The notes: generated by a model from the sequence alone, not told the origin. DNA of 32,701 nucleotides from Acidimicrobiaceae bacterium (GCA_025463965.1 JAODBN010000104.1:1-32701); one strand, 5' to 3'. Shown: positions 1-9,038, numbered from the stretch's first letter. Made by a program: numbers and translations.

Positions 1-318
1 GTCTACGACTTCCTTCGAACGGGAGGCGGGATCATTGGCCGAGCGAGCGGCTTTCTCGACCAGATTCTGCTCGTGCTGATCCTGGTCGAGATCGTTCACA
101 CCGTGGTCCTCTCCCTTCGGTCCCACAGGCTTCAACCGGAGCCGTTCATCATCGTCGCCTTGATTGCGGCGGTGAGAAAGCTTCTCTTCGTACTTGGCAA
201 TCAACAACAGCCATCGACCGCCCAATTTGCGCTTTTTCTGTCGACGGCGTTGGTCTTCATCGCCGCCCTTGTGGCGGTACGTCGGTGGGCACCCACCGAT
301 GAGGAGCGCTCGGTCTGA
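1..318 (+). CDS. PsiE-like phosphate-starvation-inducible membrane protein (5' truncated by window edge)
   Basis: Frame +1 is open from base 1 (VYDFLRTGGGIIGRASGFLDQILLVLILVEIVHTVVLSLRSHRLQPEPFIIVALIAAVRKLL...); hydrophobic helices and a PsiE-like 'EPF(I)xVALIAxxRK' pattern. Confidence 0.7.
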   Translation, partial: VYDFLRTGGGIIGRASGFLDQILLVLILVEIVHTVVLSLRSHRLQPEPFIIVALIAAVRKLLFVLGNQQQPSTAQFALFLSTALVFIAALVAVRRWAPTDEERSV

Positions 319-560
319 GCATTCTTTGCCTAAGCGCCCCAGGAGATAGCGGCATGGCCTCAGCCTAGATCCCCTCTTTTTTTCTCGACAGTGCTACGAT
401 CCGCCAAGAACTGGCGGAATCCTCGGTATCATTGCCGTGAGACCGTGGCAGATCTGTCGGCTTCAGATGTGCGCTCTTTTGTGTCGCCGAGCCCGAGCAT
501 GACGAAGACACCCGCGGACGTCTGTCCGGGGGGCTTGGCACAGCAACCACAGGAGAGCAC

Positions 561-956
561 ATGCGACACAGGCGAGCCATCACCATCGGGATCGCAACGG
601 GCATCGCCCTCGCGGTCGGAGGGGGCGCCTACGCCTTCACCGCGTCGAACACCGTTCCTGCCACAACGGTCGGCGCTGGAGCGGGAGCAGTTACCGGCTA
701 CACGGTGACCAACCTCCACTACTCGCTCGATGCCACGACGCCCGCCAACATCGACTCCCTGACCTTCACCATCAGTCCCGTCGTGCCGAGCGCGGGCACC
801 GGCAAGGTCGTCATCTCGGCGGCACTCAGCACGGGCGGTCCGACCACCTACACCTGCAGCACCGACACGACCGGCGCGACGGTGACGTGCGCGACGACCA
901 GTCCGCAGCTGACCGCCACGCTGTTGTCCGGCGTCACGGTCGTCGCGGCACAGTAG
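561..956 (+). CDS. Small secreted protein, putative SipW-type signal peptidase substrate (TasA/CalY-like N-terminus)
   Basis: AGGAGAG RBS; N-terminal signal MRHRRAITIGIATGIALAVGGGAYAFTASNTV resembling SipW-dependent substrates; Thr/Ser-rich beta-type remainder; next gene is a signal peptidase. Confidence 0.6.
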   Translation: MRHRRAITIGIATGIALAVGGGAYAFTASNTVPATTVGAGAGAVTGYTVTNLHYSLDATTPANIDSLTFTISPVVPSAGTGKVVISAALSTGGPTTYTCSTDTTGATVTCATTSPQLTATLLSGVTVVAAQ

Positions 957-1053
957 GCGGGCGACGGATCGAGCGTGTGATCATCAGTGTCCACTCCCGT
1001 GGACCTGACTTGCGAGTCCGGCGATCGAGCCAACAAGACGCCGAGGAGCATCG

Positions 1054-1617
1054 GTGGCAACACGGAGGGCAAAACGACAGGGTGCGCGGGGACGCAGGGC
1101 GCTGACAGGCGCGCTGGCCATCGTCGCCTCCGTCATCTTCTGGGTGCTCTTTGCGCCCGTACAGCTCGGCGGTTCGATCACGTACTCGGTGACCGCAGGA
1201 ATCAGCATGCAACCCCTGCTCTACAAGAACGACCTCGCGCTCGTCCGGACCGAGTCCTCGTATCGAGTCGGCGAAGTAGTGCTCTACAACAGCCCGGTGC
1301 TGCACAAGCCGGTGCTACACCGGATTGTGCTGATCCAAAATGGCAACTACTTCTTCAAGGGAGACAACAACGACTTCGTCGACCCGGGGTACGCGACGAG
1401 AGCGGAGCTCGTCGGCAAGCTCTGGGTCCATGTCCCTCAGGCGGGGGCGGTCATTGGTTGGCTCGGCAAGCCCGCCCATTCAGCGATCCTGGCAGGGCTC
1501 GGAGCGTTCATCCTCGTCCTCGTGAGCGGCAAACCGGCCCGCAAGCGCAAACGTCGTCGGCATCGTCCCCGAGTTCGCATTGCTCTGGATGGCGTGGACG
1601 TGGGAGGTTCCCGCTGA
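1054..1617 (+). CDS. Signal peptidase I, S26 family, SipW/ER-type
   Basis: N-terminal TM, 'GISMQPLLYKNDLALV' catalytic Ser box, 'LHRIVLIQNGNYFFKGDNNDFVDPG' with His in place of the usual general-base Lys, C-terminal TM. GTG start with GAGGAG RBS. Confidence 0.82.
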   Translation: MATRRAKRQGARGRRALTGALAIVASVIFWVLFAPVQLGGSITYSVTAGISMQPLLYKNDLALVRTESSYRVGEVVLYNSPVLHKPVLHRIVLIQNGNYFFKGDNNDFVDPGYATRAELVGKLWVHVPQAGAVIGWLGKPAHSAILAGLGAFILVLVSGKPARKRKRRRHRPRVRIALDGVDVGGSR

Positions 1618-1645
1618 AAGCCTCAGTGTTCGCCATGGAGACATA

Positions 1646-3343
1646 ATGCCAAGCAGCGAGGGCCCTTCGGTCGAGCGCCGAGGGGCACAGCCGGTGAACC
1701 CGGGTGCACAAGCCGTGCGGACTTCTCGGTCGTCCGACAACGAGCGTCGGTCGGGAATCGAGATGACGCCCGATCAGGTAGCGGCCCGGCGCGCTCCGCC
1801 CTTCCTTTCCGGCCCGAGGACCACGCTCGCTCTCCTGCTCGCTTTCCTGTTGCTTGGCGCGCTCTGCCTGGGCGTCGGGTTCACCCGACCGATCCACCGT
1901 GTCGCGCCGCTAACAGGAGCGTATGAGCAGGCCGGCCACTTCTCGTACAAGGGGGCCGTCAACTCCCCAACGCCCGTCTATCCCTCTGGTTTTGTCACGA
2001 GCGGCGAAGCCATCTACCCGAGCCTCATCAGCACTCTCGTCGTGACGTTCCACTACGAGTTCAAGTCCGGCCTACCTCACCAGGTGCACGGCACAATCCA
2101 GATGCGGGCGCTGCTCCTGTCGCAGTCCGACACCTGGCACCAGTTGACGAGTCTCGCGAATACGACCTCGTTCAGCGGAGATCAGGCCACCGTTACCGCG
2201 TCCCTCCGTCTAAAGGGCCTCTACACCCTCATAAATCGGGTTTCCGAACAGTCCGGCCTCACGGCGCAGAGTTATTTGGCGGACCTCCAGCCCGTCGTCC
2301 ACCTCGTCGGGCACGTCGGCGGACACCCGATCGCACAGACCTTCCTTCCGGTGATTCCCTTCGAGATCACCCCGACCGCGATCACCTTGAATATGGTCAC
2401 GGCCCCGGCGCCACCTGGCGCTACCTACGTACTGCCGTCCGCCAGCGTCGCGCTTGCGGCGACGCTCGCTCCGACAGCCTCGGGGAGCATTCCCCACCAA
2501 GTAGACGACTTCGTCGCCGTCGCGAGGTACCAGATAGACGTCTCGAGCATCCGCGTGCTGGGGATCGTGCTCGCCACCTTGGCCCTGCTCTTCGCCCTCT
2601 TCCACGACCAGCTTCGTCGCCGCCAGACGTTGCGCAGCGACGAGGAGCTGATCGCCTCGAGACTTCACTCCCTCATCGTTCCTGTGCGCTCGCTATCGAC
2701 GCCTGCTGGTACCGAGTGGATCGAAATACCGAACTTTTCGCATCTCGCCGGCATGGCCCAGTTCCTGGAACGGCCCATCCTCTACTGCGTGAACGACGGC
2801 AAGCGCAGCTATGCGGTCGATGACGACCCACGTCGCTACATCTACCGGCCTGCACAGCTCCTGCCGACACTGGGTGGCGCCGACGAGCCGCTCGGGGAAC
2901 GCGAGTCGGCGTTCGTCGCTCAGCGTGGGACCGAGAAACGCGCGAGAAACCGCTCCCGGCGCGTGATCGCGACCCGCTCCGCCGCCGGCCTCGTCGTCCT
3001 CACTGTCGCCCTCACTCTCGTCACGAGTTTCACCGCCAGCACCAACGTTCCGACGAGTCGCGCCGGGACGGTTCTCGAGACACGAACCCTCGCAGAGCTG
3101 ACACCCACTGGGTGCTCCAGCCTCGCCCTCACCTCGATCGTCGAGCACGGGGGAACGTTCACCAACAGCGCCTCGCACGTCCTCGTGATCGGGACCTCTG
3201 CGGCCGACACCATCACCGACAGCGGGACCGGTAACTGCATCGTCGGCGGAGCCGGCGTGGACACCGTCCACGCGACTTCGAGCGACATCTGCATCGTCGG
3301 TCCAACCAGCGGGGCGACCTACCGCACCTGCACCAAGTCCTAA
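1646..3343 (+). CDS. DUF5305-like membrane protein with C-terminal export-signal-like segment and RTX-like repeat
   Basis: Part of the 1580..3343 ORF; ATG at 1646 has a GGAG RBS. N-terminal TM, extracytoplasmic region, second TM, 'EWIEIPNFSHLAGMAQFLERPILY..YAVDDDPRRYIYRP' cytoplasmic module, then a third hydrophobic stretch and VIGTSAADTITDSGTGNCIVGGAGVDTV. Confidence 0.6.
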   Translation: MPSSEGPSVERRGAQPVNPGAQAVRTSRSSDNERRSGIEMTPDQVAARRAPPFLSGPRTTLALLLAFLLLGALCLGVGFTRPIHRVAPLTGAYEQAGHFSYKGAVNSPTPVYPSGFVTSGEAIYPSLISTLVVTFHYEFKSGLPHQVHGTIQMRALLLSQSDTWHQLTSLANTTSFSGDQATVTASLRLKGLYTLINRVSEQSGLTAQSYLADLQPVVHLVGHVGGHPIAQTFLPVIPFEITPTAITLNMVTAPAPPGATYVLPSASVALAATLAPTASGSIPHQVDDFVAVARYQIDVSSIRVLGIVLATLALLFALFHDQLRRRQTLRSDEELIASRLHSLIVPVRSLSTPAGTEWIEIPNFSHLAGMAQFLERPILYCVNDGKRSYAVDDDPRRYIYRPAQLLPTLGGADEPLGERESAFVAQRGTEKRARNRSRRVIATRSAAGLVVLTVALTLVTSFTASTNVPTSRAGTVLETRTLAELTPTGCSSLALTSIVEHGGTFTNSASHVLVIGTSAADTITDSGTGNCIVGGAGVDTVHATSSDICIVGPTSGATYRTCTKS

Positions 3344-3411
3344 GACCCGGGCTCCGCAGGAGCCGCCGTGCGGCGACAATCGGTGGTGAGACTTAGCTCC
3401 GCCGAAACTTC

Positions 3412-4227
3412 TCAGGTGCGGAATGCAGTCTCGGTGGTGCTAGCTCGCGAAAGCAATTCCTCGGTAACCAGCGCCAGGACCTCGTCCCGGATGTGAGCAA
3501 CCTTCGGATCGCCAATGAACTCGCGTCGGACGCGCGGCTTGTCGAAGGGAACGGTCACAATCTGGTTAACTCGACCTGGAGCCCTCTCCATCACGATGAT
3601 CCGGTCGGAGAGGAACACTGCCTCGTCGACGTCGTGGGTGACAAAGACGGTGGTTGCCTCCGTCCTCGCCACGATGGCCGCGAGCTCCTCCTGCAGGCGC
3701 ATCCGGGTGAAGGCATCGAGCGCGCCCAATGGCTCGTCCATCAAAAGCACACTCGGCTCGGCAACGAGGGCGCGAGCCAAGCCGACTCGCTGCTGCATTC
3801 CTCCAGAAAGCTGATGCGGGAGTGACTGCTCGAAACCCTTCAGCCCAGTCAGCTCGATCTGCGCATCGACTCGGCTTCGCTTCTCGCTCTCAGAGAGGAC
3901 GCCTTTGACGGCCGTCAGCCCGAGGGCGATGTTGTCCCAGACCGAGCGCCAGGGCAGAAGTGCCGCGGCTTGGAACACGAAGCCGATTCTGTCCGGCACG
4001 CCACGAACCACACTCCCCCGGATCTTGATGCTGCCCGCGTCATAGGTGGTGAGGCCCCCGAACATCCGCAGCAGCGTCGTCTTGCCGCACCCGGAAGCCC
4101 CGATGATCGAGATGAATTCGCCCTTCCCGACGTTGAAGGACACGTCCTTCAGGGCGATGAAGGCACCGCTCTTGCCTTGCCAAAAGCGCTTGCCGACATG
4201 ACTGACCTCGATCACCGGAGCTTCCAT
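3412..4227 (-). CDS. ABC transporter ATP-binding protein (nitrate/sulfonate/taurine type, SsuB/TauB-like)
   Basis: Walker A GASGCGKTTLLR, signature LSGGMQQRVGLARAL, Walker B VLLMDEPLGALD, switch His VTHDVDEAVFLSDRI. Confidence 0.93.
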   Translation of the reverse strand: MEAPVIEVSHVGKRFWQGKSGAFIALKDVSFNVGKGEFISIIGASGCGKTTLLRMFGGLTTYDAGSIKIRGSVVRGVPDRIGFVFQAAALLPWRSVWDNIALGLTAVKGVLSESEKRSRVDAQIELTGLKGFEQSLPHQLSGGMQQRVGLARALVAEPSVLLMDEPLGALDAFTRMRLQEELAAIVARTEATTVFVTHDVDEAVFLSDRIIVMERAPGRVNQIVTVPFDKPRVRREFIGDPKVAHIRDEVLALVTEELLSRASTTETAFRT

Positions 4228-4267
4228 GGAACTGGTGCTTCCTTCCGTTATCTCGTGTCCGCTGCGA

Positions 4268-5350
4268 TCAGCGGGCAGCCGCGCCGAGGTCTGCCAGCGC
4301 CTTCTTGCCGTAGCTGAGGTCAGACCATCCGGCTACTGCGGGCTGGGCCGTCAATGCGCCGACCTTGTTGTAGTAGATCTCCTGCAGCTTCAGCGGTGAG
4401 GCCGAGAGGATGCTTCCGTCCGGGTAAGCGCCGATGCTGCGCAGCTGATTGAAGAGTGACGCCGTCTGGGACGTGTTGATGCCGCTGTCGTAACTCGCGG
4501 TCTCCTTGACCAATCCAGCGTTGTTCGCCTTGTTGTTGAAGTACACGAACGAGAGCAGATCTGCCTCGTTCAGGGCGACCGCAGCCGTCTGGTGACTCTT
4601 CGCCCAAGTCGAGCGGGCAAACCACAGACCGTCGTAGAGGTCCTTGTTTTGCGTCATGTAGTCGTAGAGCACGTGGAAGCCCTGACCGGCAAGCGCGAAT
4701 TCCGATGCGTGGCTGAGCATCGTGGCATCGATCCGACCTGCCACCAGCGCGGCGAGGCGAGTCGACTGTCCACCGACGTTGAGGATGTTCACCTGGCTCT
4801 GCTTGAGGCCTGCCGCCTTCAAGGCGATCAATGCATCGACACCATTCTCGCCGACCATGTCCAAGATGCCGAGCGTCTTGCCCTTGAGGTCTGCAAGGGA
4901 CGAGATGTTCGGCCGGCCGAGGAGCACGTAGTCTTGGCGGGGCTCGGGAAGGGCGATCGCCTCGACAGGAATGCCGGAGTTGTAAGCGGCGAGGCCCACC
5001 GACAGGCCACCTTCCATGATGGTGCCACCGTGCAACATGTCGGCGTACTCAATGCTGGTGGAGGGTGCCCAGTGGATGGAGACCTTCGCTCCCCACTTGG
5101 CAAGCAGGTTGATCGCGTGAATCTCGATCTCGTTGCTCGTGGTAGCTGTGCCATCCATGATGAAGCTCATGTCGGTGCCCTTGAGCTTCGGGGGCACGAA
5201 GGAGGCAGTCCGCGGTGACTTCACGGAATGCACCGCGTGGCTCTTCGAGGCGAAGGCGTTCGTCATTCCAACCGAGCTGAGCAAGAGGCCCGCTCCGACG
5301 AGCGCAGCAGCCTTGGTTCCCAGTCCTTTTCTGCTCAACGATCCAACCAT
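4268..5350 (-). CDS. ABC transporter substrate-binding protein (NMT1/SsuA-like)
   Basis: ORF 4268..5404; start at MVGSLSRKGLGTKAAALVGAGLLLSSVGMTNAFASK (signal peptide) preferred. NMT1-like core 'DYVLLGRPNISSLADLKGKTLGILDMVGENGVDALIALKAAGL'. Confidence 0.85.
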   Translation of the reverse strand: MVGSLSRKGLGTKAAALVGAGLLLSSVGMTNAFASKSHAVHSVKSPRTASFVPPKLKGTDMSFIMDGTATTSNEIEIHAINLLAKWGAKVSIHWAPSTSIEYADMLHGGTIMEGGLSVGLAAYNSGIPVEAIALPEPRQDYVLLGRPNISSLADLKGKTLGILDMVGENGVDALIALKAAGLKQSQVNILNVGGQSTRLAALVAGRIDATMLSHASEFALAGQGFHVLYDYMTQNKDLYDGLWFARSTWAKSHQTAAVALNEADLLSFVYFNNKANNAGLVKETASYDSGINTSQTASLFNQLRSIGAYPDGSILSASPLKLQEIYYNKVGALTAQPAVAGWSDLSYGKKALADLGAAAR

Positions 5351-5496
5351 TCTGATGACCCTCCCTAGTCGCATATGTGTGTAACAACAGCAGCCGTGGT
5401 GCATGTGGAACTTCGACGTTTCGCCATCGCCGCTCGAGTGCGCGGAGTCTCTTCAGCAAGCGCCGAGCGTGGCGCCGCAGCGCCGGGGGCTACGCC

Positions 5497-6369
5497 TTAA
5501 AAGCGGACCTGCTGCTCTGACGTGGTCGCGCCGACCCAAGGAAAGAAGCGGCGCTTTACCAGGTTGAGGAGAATGACGCCGATGACGCCCACCACCGATG
5601 CGGTAAAGACGCCCGCCAATAGGTACGCGGTCTGGAACGAGTTCCCGTAGTTGGTGACCAGGCCACCGAGGCCAGTCACGCTGACCTCCATCTCCGCGAT
5701 GAGCATTCCGATGAGCGCTTTTCCTAGAGCAATCCGCAGTCCGGCGAAGATGTAAGGGACCGCGTTAGGAAGCGTGATCTTGGAAACGACCTCCCAGCGA
5801 CTGAGCTTGTAGATGCTGGCCACGTCGATCAGCGCGGACGGGGTGCTCCGCACGCCGACGAAGGTGTTGATGATGACCGACCAGACGGCCAGAACGAACG
5901 TGACCGCGACTCGAGCTTCGAATCCGACTCCGAACCAGATGACCACGAGTGGTACGAGCGCAATCAGCGGCGTCGCCTGGAAGAAGTTGATGTAGGGGTC
6001 GAGGATCTTCTCGGCCACCTCGCTGCGCCCCATGAGAACGCCCGTGGCGATGCCCACCACGATCGCGAGGCCGAAGCCCACCCAGAGGTCTTCCATCGCA
6101 GTGAAGAAGGCTGGTATCAGCTGGCCGCGGCTGATCATGTGGCCGAAGGCGCTGATGGTCGAGGTCGGAGTGGAAAGCAGAATCGGGTTGATGCGGCTGC
6201 CGATCAGCTGCCATAGACCGAGGACAACGAGCACTGACACAACCGGCAAGATCCGCTTCAAGTTGCGAGAGGGACGATCGCTTCGGGCTTTGGGTTCGCC
6301 CAAATCGTCGCTCACTTCGTCAGCAACACCGAACGACGTAACGGACATGCTGGCGACCCGATCTGCCAT
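5497..6369 (-). CDS. ABC transporter permease (SsuC/TauC/ThiX-like)
   Basis: Multi-TM with 'INFFQATPLIALVPLVVIWFGVGFEARVAVTFVLAVWSVIINT' and EAA-like 'LPNAVPYIFAGLRIALGKALIGMLIAEM'. AAGGAG RBS before ATG 6369. Confidence 0.92.
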   Translation of the reverse strand: MADRVASMSVTSFGVADEVSDDLGEPKARSDRPSRNLKRILPVVSVLVVLGLWQLIGSRINPILLSTPTSTISAFGHMISRGQLIPAFFTAMEDLWVGFGLAIVVGIATGVLMGRSEVAEKILDPYINFFQATPLIALVPLVVIWFGVGFEARVAVTFVLAVWSVIINTFVGVRSTPSALIDVASIYKLSRWEVVSKITLPNAVPYIFAGLRIALGKALIGMLIAEMEVSVTGLGGLVTNYGNSFQTAYLLAGVFTASVVGVIGVILLNLVKRRFFPWVGATTSEQQVRF

Positions 6370-6373
6370 CTCG

Positions 6374-6475
6374 CTAGCTCCTTAGTCGGTCGGCCCAAGC
6401 CCTGGCTTGGTGCGCCGGATCAGGTTCGGACGTGAGCTAGCTCAGCCGCCCTTTCCCCCTACTCAGTGGCGTCAC
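6374..6475 (-). ncRNA. Candidate structured leader of the ABC operon with THI-box/TPP-riboswitch-like core and divergent 3' half
   Basis: Minus-strand leader: ..CACTGAGTAGGGGGAAAGGGCGGCTGAGCTAGCTCACGTCCGAACCTGATCCGGCGCACCAAGCCAGGGCTTGGGCCG..; 'GGCTGAG...CGNCCGAACCTGATCCGG' resembles the TPP riboswitch core, followed by a perfect CCAAGCC/GGCTTGG hairpin instead of the usual AUGCCGGCGAAGGGA. Confidence 0.4.
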
Positions 6476-6502
6476 CGTACCGATGTATACCGTGTATGTC
6501 AA
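6474..6502 (-). promoter_or_regulatory. Promoter with internal GTATAC operator-like palindrome upstream of ABC operon 1
   Basis: Minus strand TTGACA (6502-6497), 17-bp spacer containing GTATAC (6490-6485), TACGGT (6479-6474). Confidence 0.55.
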
Positions 6503-6861
6503 GCAATATCAGGCATCGGAAGCCGACTCGCAGCCCCCTTTCATAGTGCCGAAACACAGGCGGGAGAGGTCGCCCTTTCAGTAATGAATGTCCAGGTCAG
6601 AGCGATGCGAATGCTTTCCGAGCAGGCCGAGCTGGCGCCGGCAATCGGCTGAGGCGTCGGGTTCATTCGGAGCGTGCTTCACCTCGCGTTGGAGAAACCG
6701 AACGCTGATAGCGGGAAGAAAATGACCGACAGACCGACAAGCCACCTATTACTTCCTCCCAGCGAGGGAGAGAAGGTGGCTGAGGAGACCGGCGCTCGTC
6801 TCGCGCTCACACTGCCGCCGAGGCGAGCTAGGAGGCAACCGCCTCCCACAACGTCAGCGCG

Positions 6862-7581
6862 CTACAACTCAGACTTTTGCTGCATGTCCCGCACGACGAC
6901 CTGCAACTGCTCACTGACCTTCGCGAGGTGCTTTCGCAGCCACGAGCGCGCCCCTTCGACGTCGCCCTTTTCGAGACAGTCCAGGAGCCCGCTGTGGGAG
7001 CTAAAGGGCTCCTCGACCACGCTTTGGAGCACCAGGTATCCGCCCACTTCGGAGTGGAGACGAGAGACCAGCCTCAACGCGCGGTTCTGATTTGCGAGTG
7101 AGTACAAGTGCTCGTAAAACGGGATGCGTTGCATGATGGCGCCGCTGCTTGGCGGCGACTCGTCCAGCTCGGCTGCGAGCTTCCGGAGCTCCGCGAGGCG
7201 TTCGGGCGTGATGTGCGGCATCACCTTTTCGATCAAGTCGCACTCGACCAAGGTCCGCAAATCGTAGATCTCTTTGATGTCCTCGGGCCGTAATACCCTA
7301 ACGGTCGCTCCCCGATGGGGATGGATCGTCAGCAGACCCTCGGCCTGAAGCTGGCGCATCCCCGCACGAACGGGGATCCTGCTTATGCCGAGGATGTTCG
7401 CAATGCTGTCTTGAGGGAGCCGGTCGCCTGGCCGAAAGACGCCGCGATTGATCGCCTCGCGGACAAAGGCCTCGGCGAGATCTTCAGCGGTCCTCAGTGT
7501 CGGCTGAAATAGATCTGCCATTGATCGCAGCTCTTCGATGCCTTCCGGCATCTCGGGTCCACGCTCAACGTCTGCCCCCAC
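6862..7581 (-). CDS. GntR-family transcriptional regulator, FCD (FadR-type) subfamily
   Basis: wHTH 'FRPGDRLPQDSIANILGISRIPVRAGMRQLQAEGLLTIHPHRGATVRVL' plus helical FCD C-terminus. Start may be internal (7551). Confidence 0.9.
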   Translation of the reverse strand: MGADVERGPEMPEGIEELRSMADLFQPTLRTAEDLAEAFVREAINRGVFRPGDRLPQDSIANILGISRIPVRAGMRQLQAEGLLTIHPHRGATVRVLRPEDIKEIYDLRTLVECDLIEKVMPHITPERLAELRKLAAELDESPPSSGAIMQRIPFYEHLYSLANQNRALRLVSRLHSEVGGYLVLQSVVEEPFSSHSGLLDCLEKGDVEGARSWLRKHLAKVSEQLQVVVRDMQQKSEL

Positions 7582-7841
7582 CTCACCGGTCCTTTGTCAA
7601 AAGCAGGCACATCATCCGGACCGCTCGTGAGTTCTGAGCGTCCGGCATCATTGACCCTGACATTAGCGGGTGGTGCCTCGCCAGACGTCGTTCCTGTGAG
7701 GCAGCTGTCCGAGGTCCGCGACCCGAAGCGGAGTCCGAGTCTGCTCGGCAGCGAGCGCACCACCGTTGGCCAGAGGCTGTCCGGCTCGGGAGGTGCTCAG
7801 GAGCGAGAGTGTAGGTTGGGCATGCGTGGGGCGGCATTGAG

Positions 7842-9038
7842 ATGCATTCGGTGATCGACACCGTGGCCGCATGGCGAGCCGGCGGACTTCGGGTCGCCTG
7901 GGCCCGCGTCGTGGACACCGAAGGACCGAGCCCTCGCGCGGCGGGCGCCACGATGGCCGTGTCAGAAGACGGCAGGGTCGCCGGTTCTATCTCGGGCGGG
8001 TGCATCGACAGTACCGTCGTCGAGCGAGCGCAGGAACTTCTCGTAGCGGGCGGTTGCCAGCTAATCCGGTTCGGCTACTCGGACGACGAGGCCTTCTCGG
8101 TGGGCCAGACCTGTGGCGGAGTGGTGACGATCTTCATCTCGGGGACGCTGCCCGATGCCTACGACTCGTTTGAGGCGGCGTTCCGGCGATCCACATCGGC
8201 GGTGCTCGTGACGATCATCGACGGTGGTGATGGTCCCGTCTCTCAGGGCGCCTCGATGCTCGTGCACGGGGACGGTCGCTCGGAGGGCACCTTTGGCGAC
8301 GAGTGCCTCGATCGTGCTGTCATCAGTGAGGCGCTGGCAGTGCTCCCGACCTCACGTTCGTCGACTCGTGCCGTCAACTCCAAGATCGACGGACACTCTG
8401 CGGCGCCGGATGCTTTCTTTCACGCTCTCACCGTTCCCCCAAAGATGATCGTCATCGGGGCGGTGGACTTCGCTCTGGCACTCGCCAACCAGGCTCAGCT
8501 TCTCGGCTATGCCGTCACGATCTGCGATCCGAGGGCCACCTTCGCCACCCGGGAACGGTTCCCGACGGCCGGTGATGTCGTCGTTGACTGGCCGGACCGC
8601 TATCTGGCCTCGATCGGGACGACGCTCGGCCAACGCGATGCCGTCTGTGTCCTTTCGCATGAAGCACGCTTCGATGTCCCGGCGATCATGGCGGCGTTGA
8701 GCACAGAAGTGGGCTATGTCGGCGCTCTCGGCTCGAGGCGCACCACCGCAGATCGGCGCTCGCGTCTGCTCGACGCTGGCGCCGAACCGGCTGCCCTTGA
8801 CCGGCTGAACGCCCCGATCGGTCTCAACCTTGGCGCCCGGACGCCGGAGGAGACCGCGCTTTCGATATGCGCCGAGATCGTCGCCCTGCAGAATCGCCGC
8901 ATGGCCCTCCCGCTGCGCGAAGTAGACGGGCCGATTCAGGGAAGTCCTACGCCGTCGGGGACCAGCCCGGGTCGGCTCCGTGCCGACGTCGCCCAGCCGA
9001 CAACCGAGTGCTCTGTTTTCATGCCCTCGCGAACATGA
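7842..9038 (+). CDS. XdhC/CoxI family protein (molybdenum hydroxylase maturation)
   Basis: 'VDTEGPSPRAAGATMAVSEDGRVAGSISGGCIDSTVVERAQELL' XdhC N-domain; Rossmann-like XdhC C-domain with 'VGALGSRRTTADRRSRLLDAG'. Confidence 0.88.
   Translation: MHSVIDTVAAWRAGGLRVAWARVVDTEGPSPRAAGATMAVSEDGRVAGSISGGCIDSTVVERAQELLVAGGCQLIRFGYSDDEAFSVGQTCGGVVTIFISGTLPDAYDSFEAAFRRSTSAVLVTIIDGGDGPVSQGASMLVHGDGRSEGTFGDECLDRAVISEALAVLPTSRSSTRAVNSKIDGHSAAPDAFFHALTVPPKMIVIGAVDFALALANQAQLLGYAVTICDPRATFATRERFPTAGDVVVDWPDRYLASIGTTLGQRDAVCVLSHEARFDVPAIMAALSTEVGYVGALGSRRTTADRRSRLLDAGAEPAALDRLNAPIGLNLGARTPEETALSICAEIVALQNRRMALPLREVDGPIQGSPTPSGTSPGRLRADVAQPTTECSVFMPSRT

Noticed and set aside
3347-3366. GGCTCC-GCA-GGAGCC hairpin between the DUF5305 gene and the ABC ATPase as a terminator
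   Set aside because: Short 6-bp stem without a T-run; plausible as a bidirectional terminator between convergent genes but too weak to list as a supported feature.
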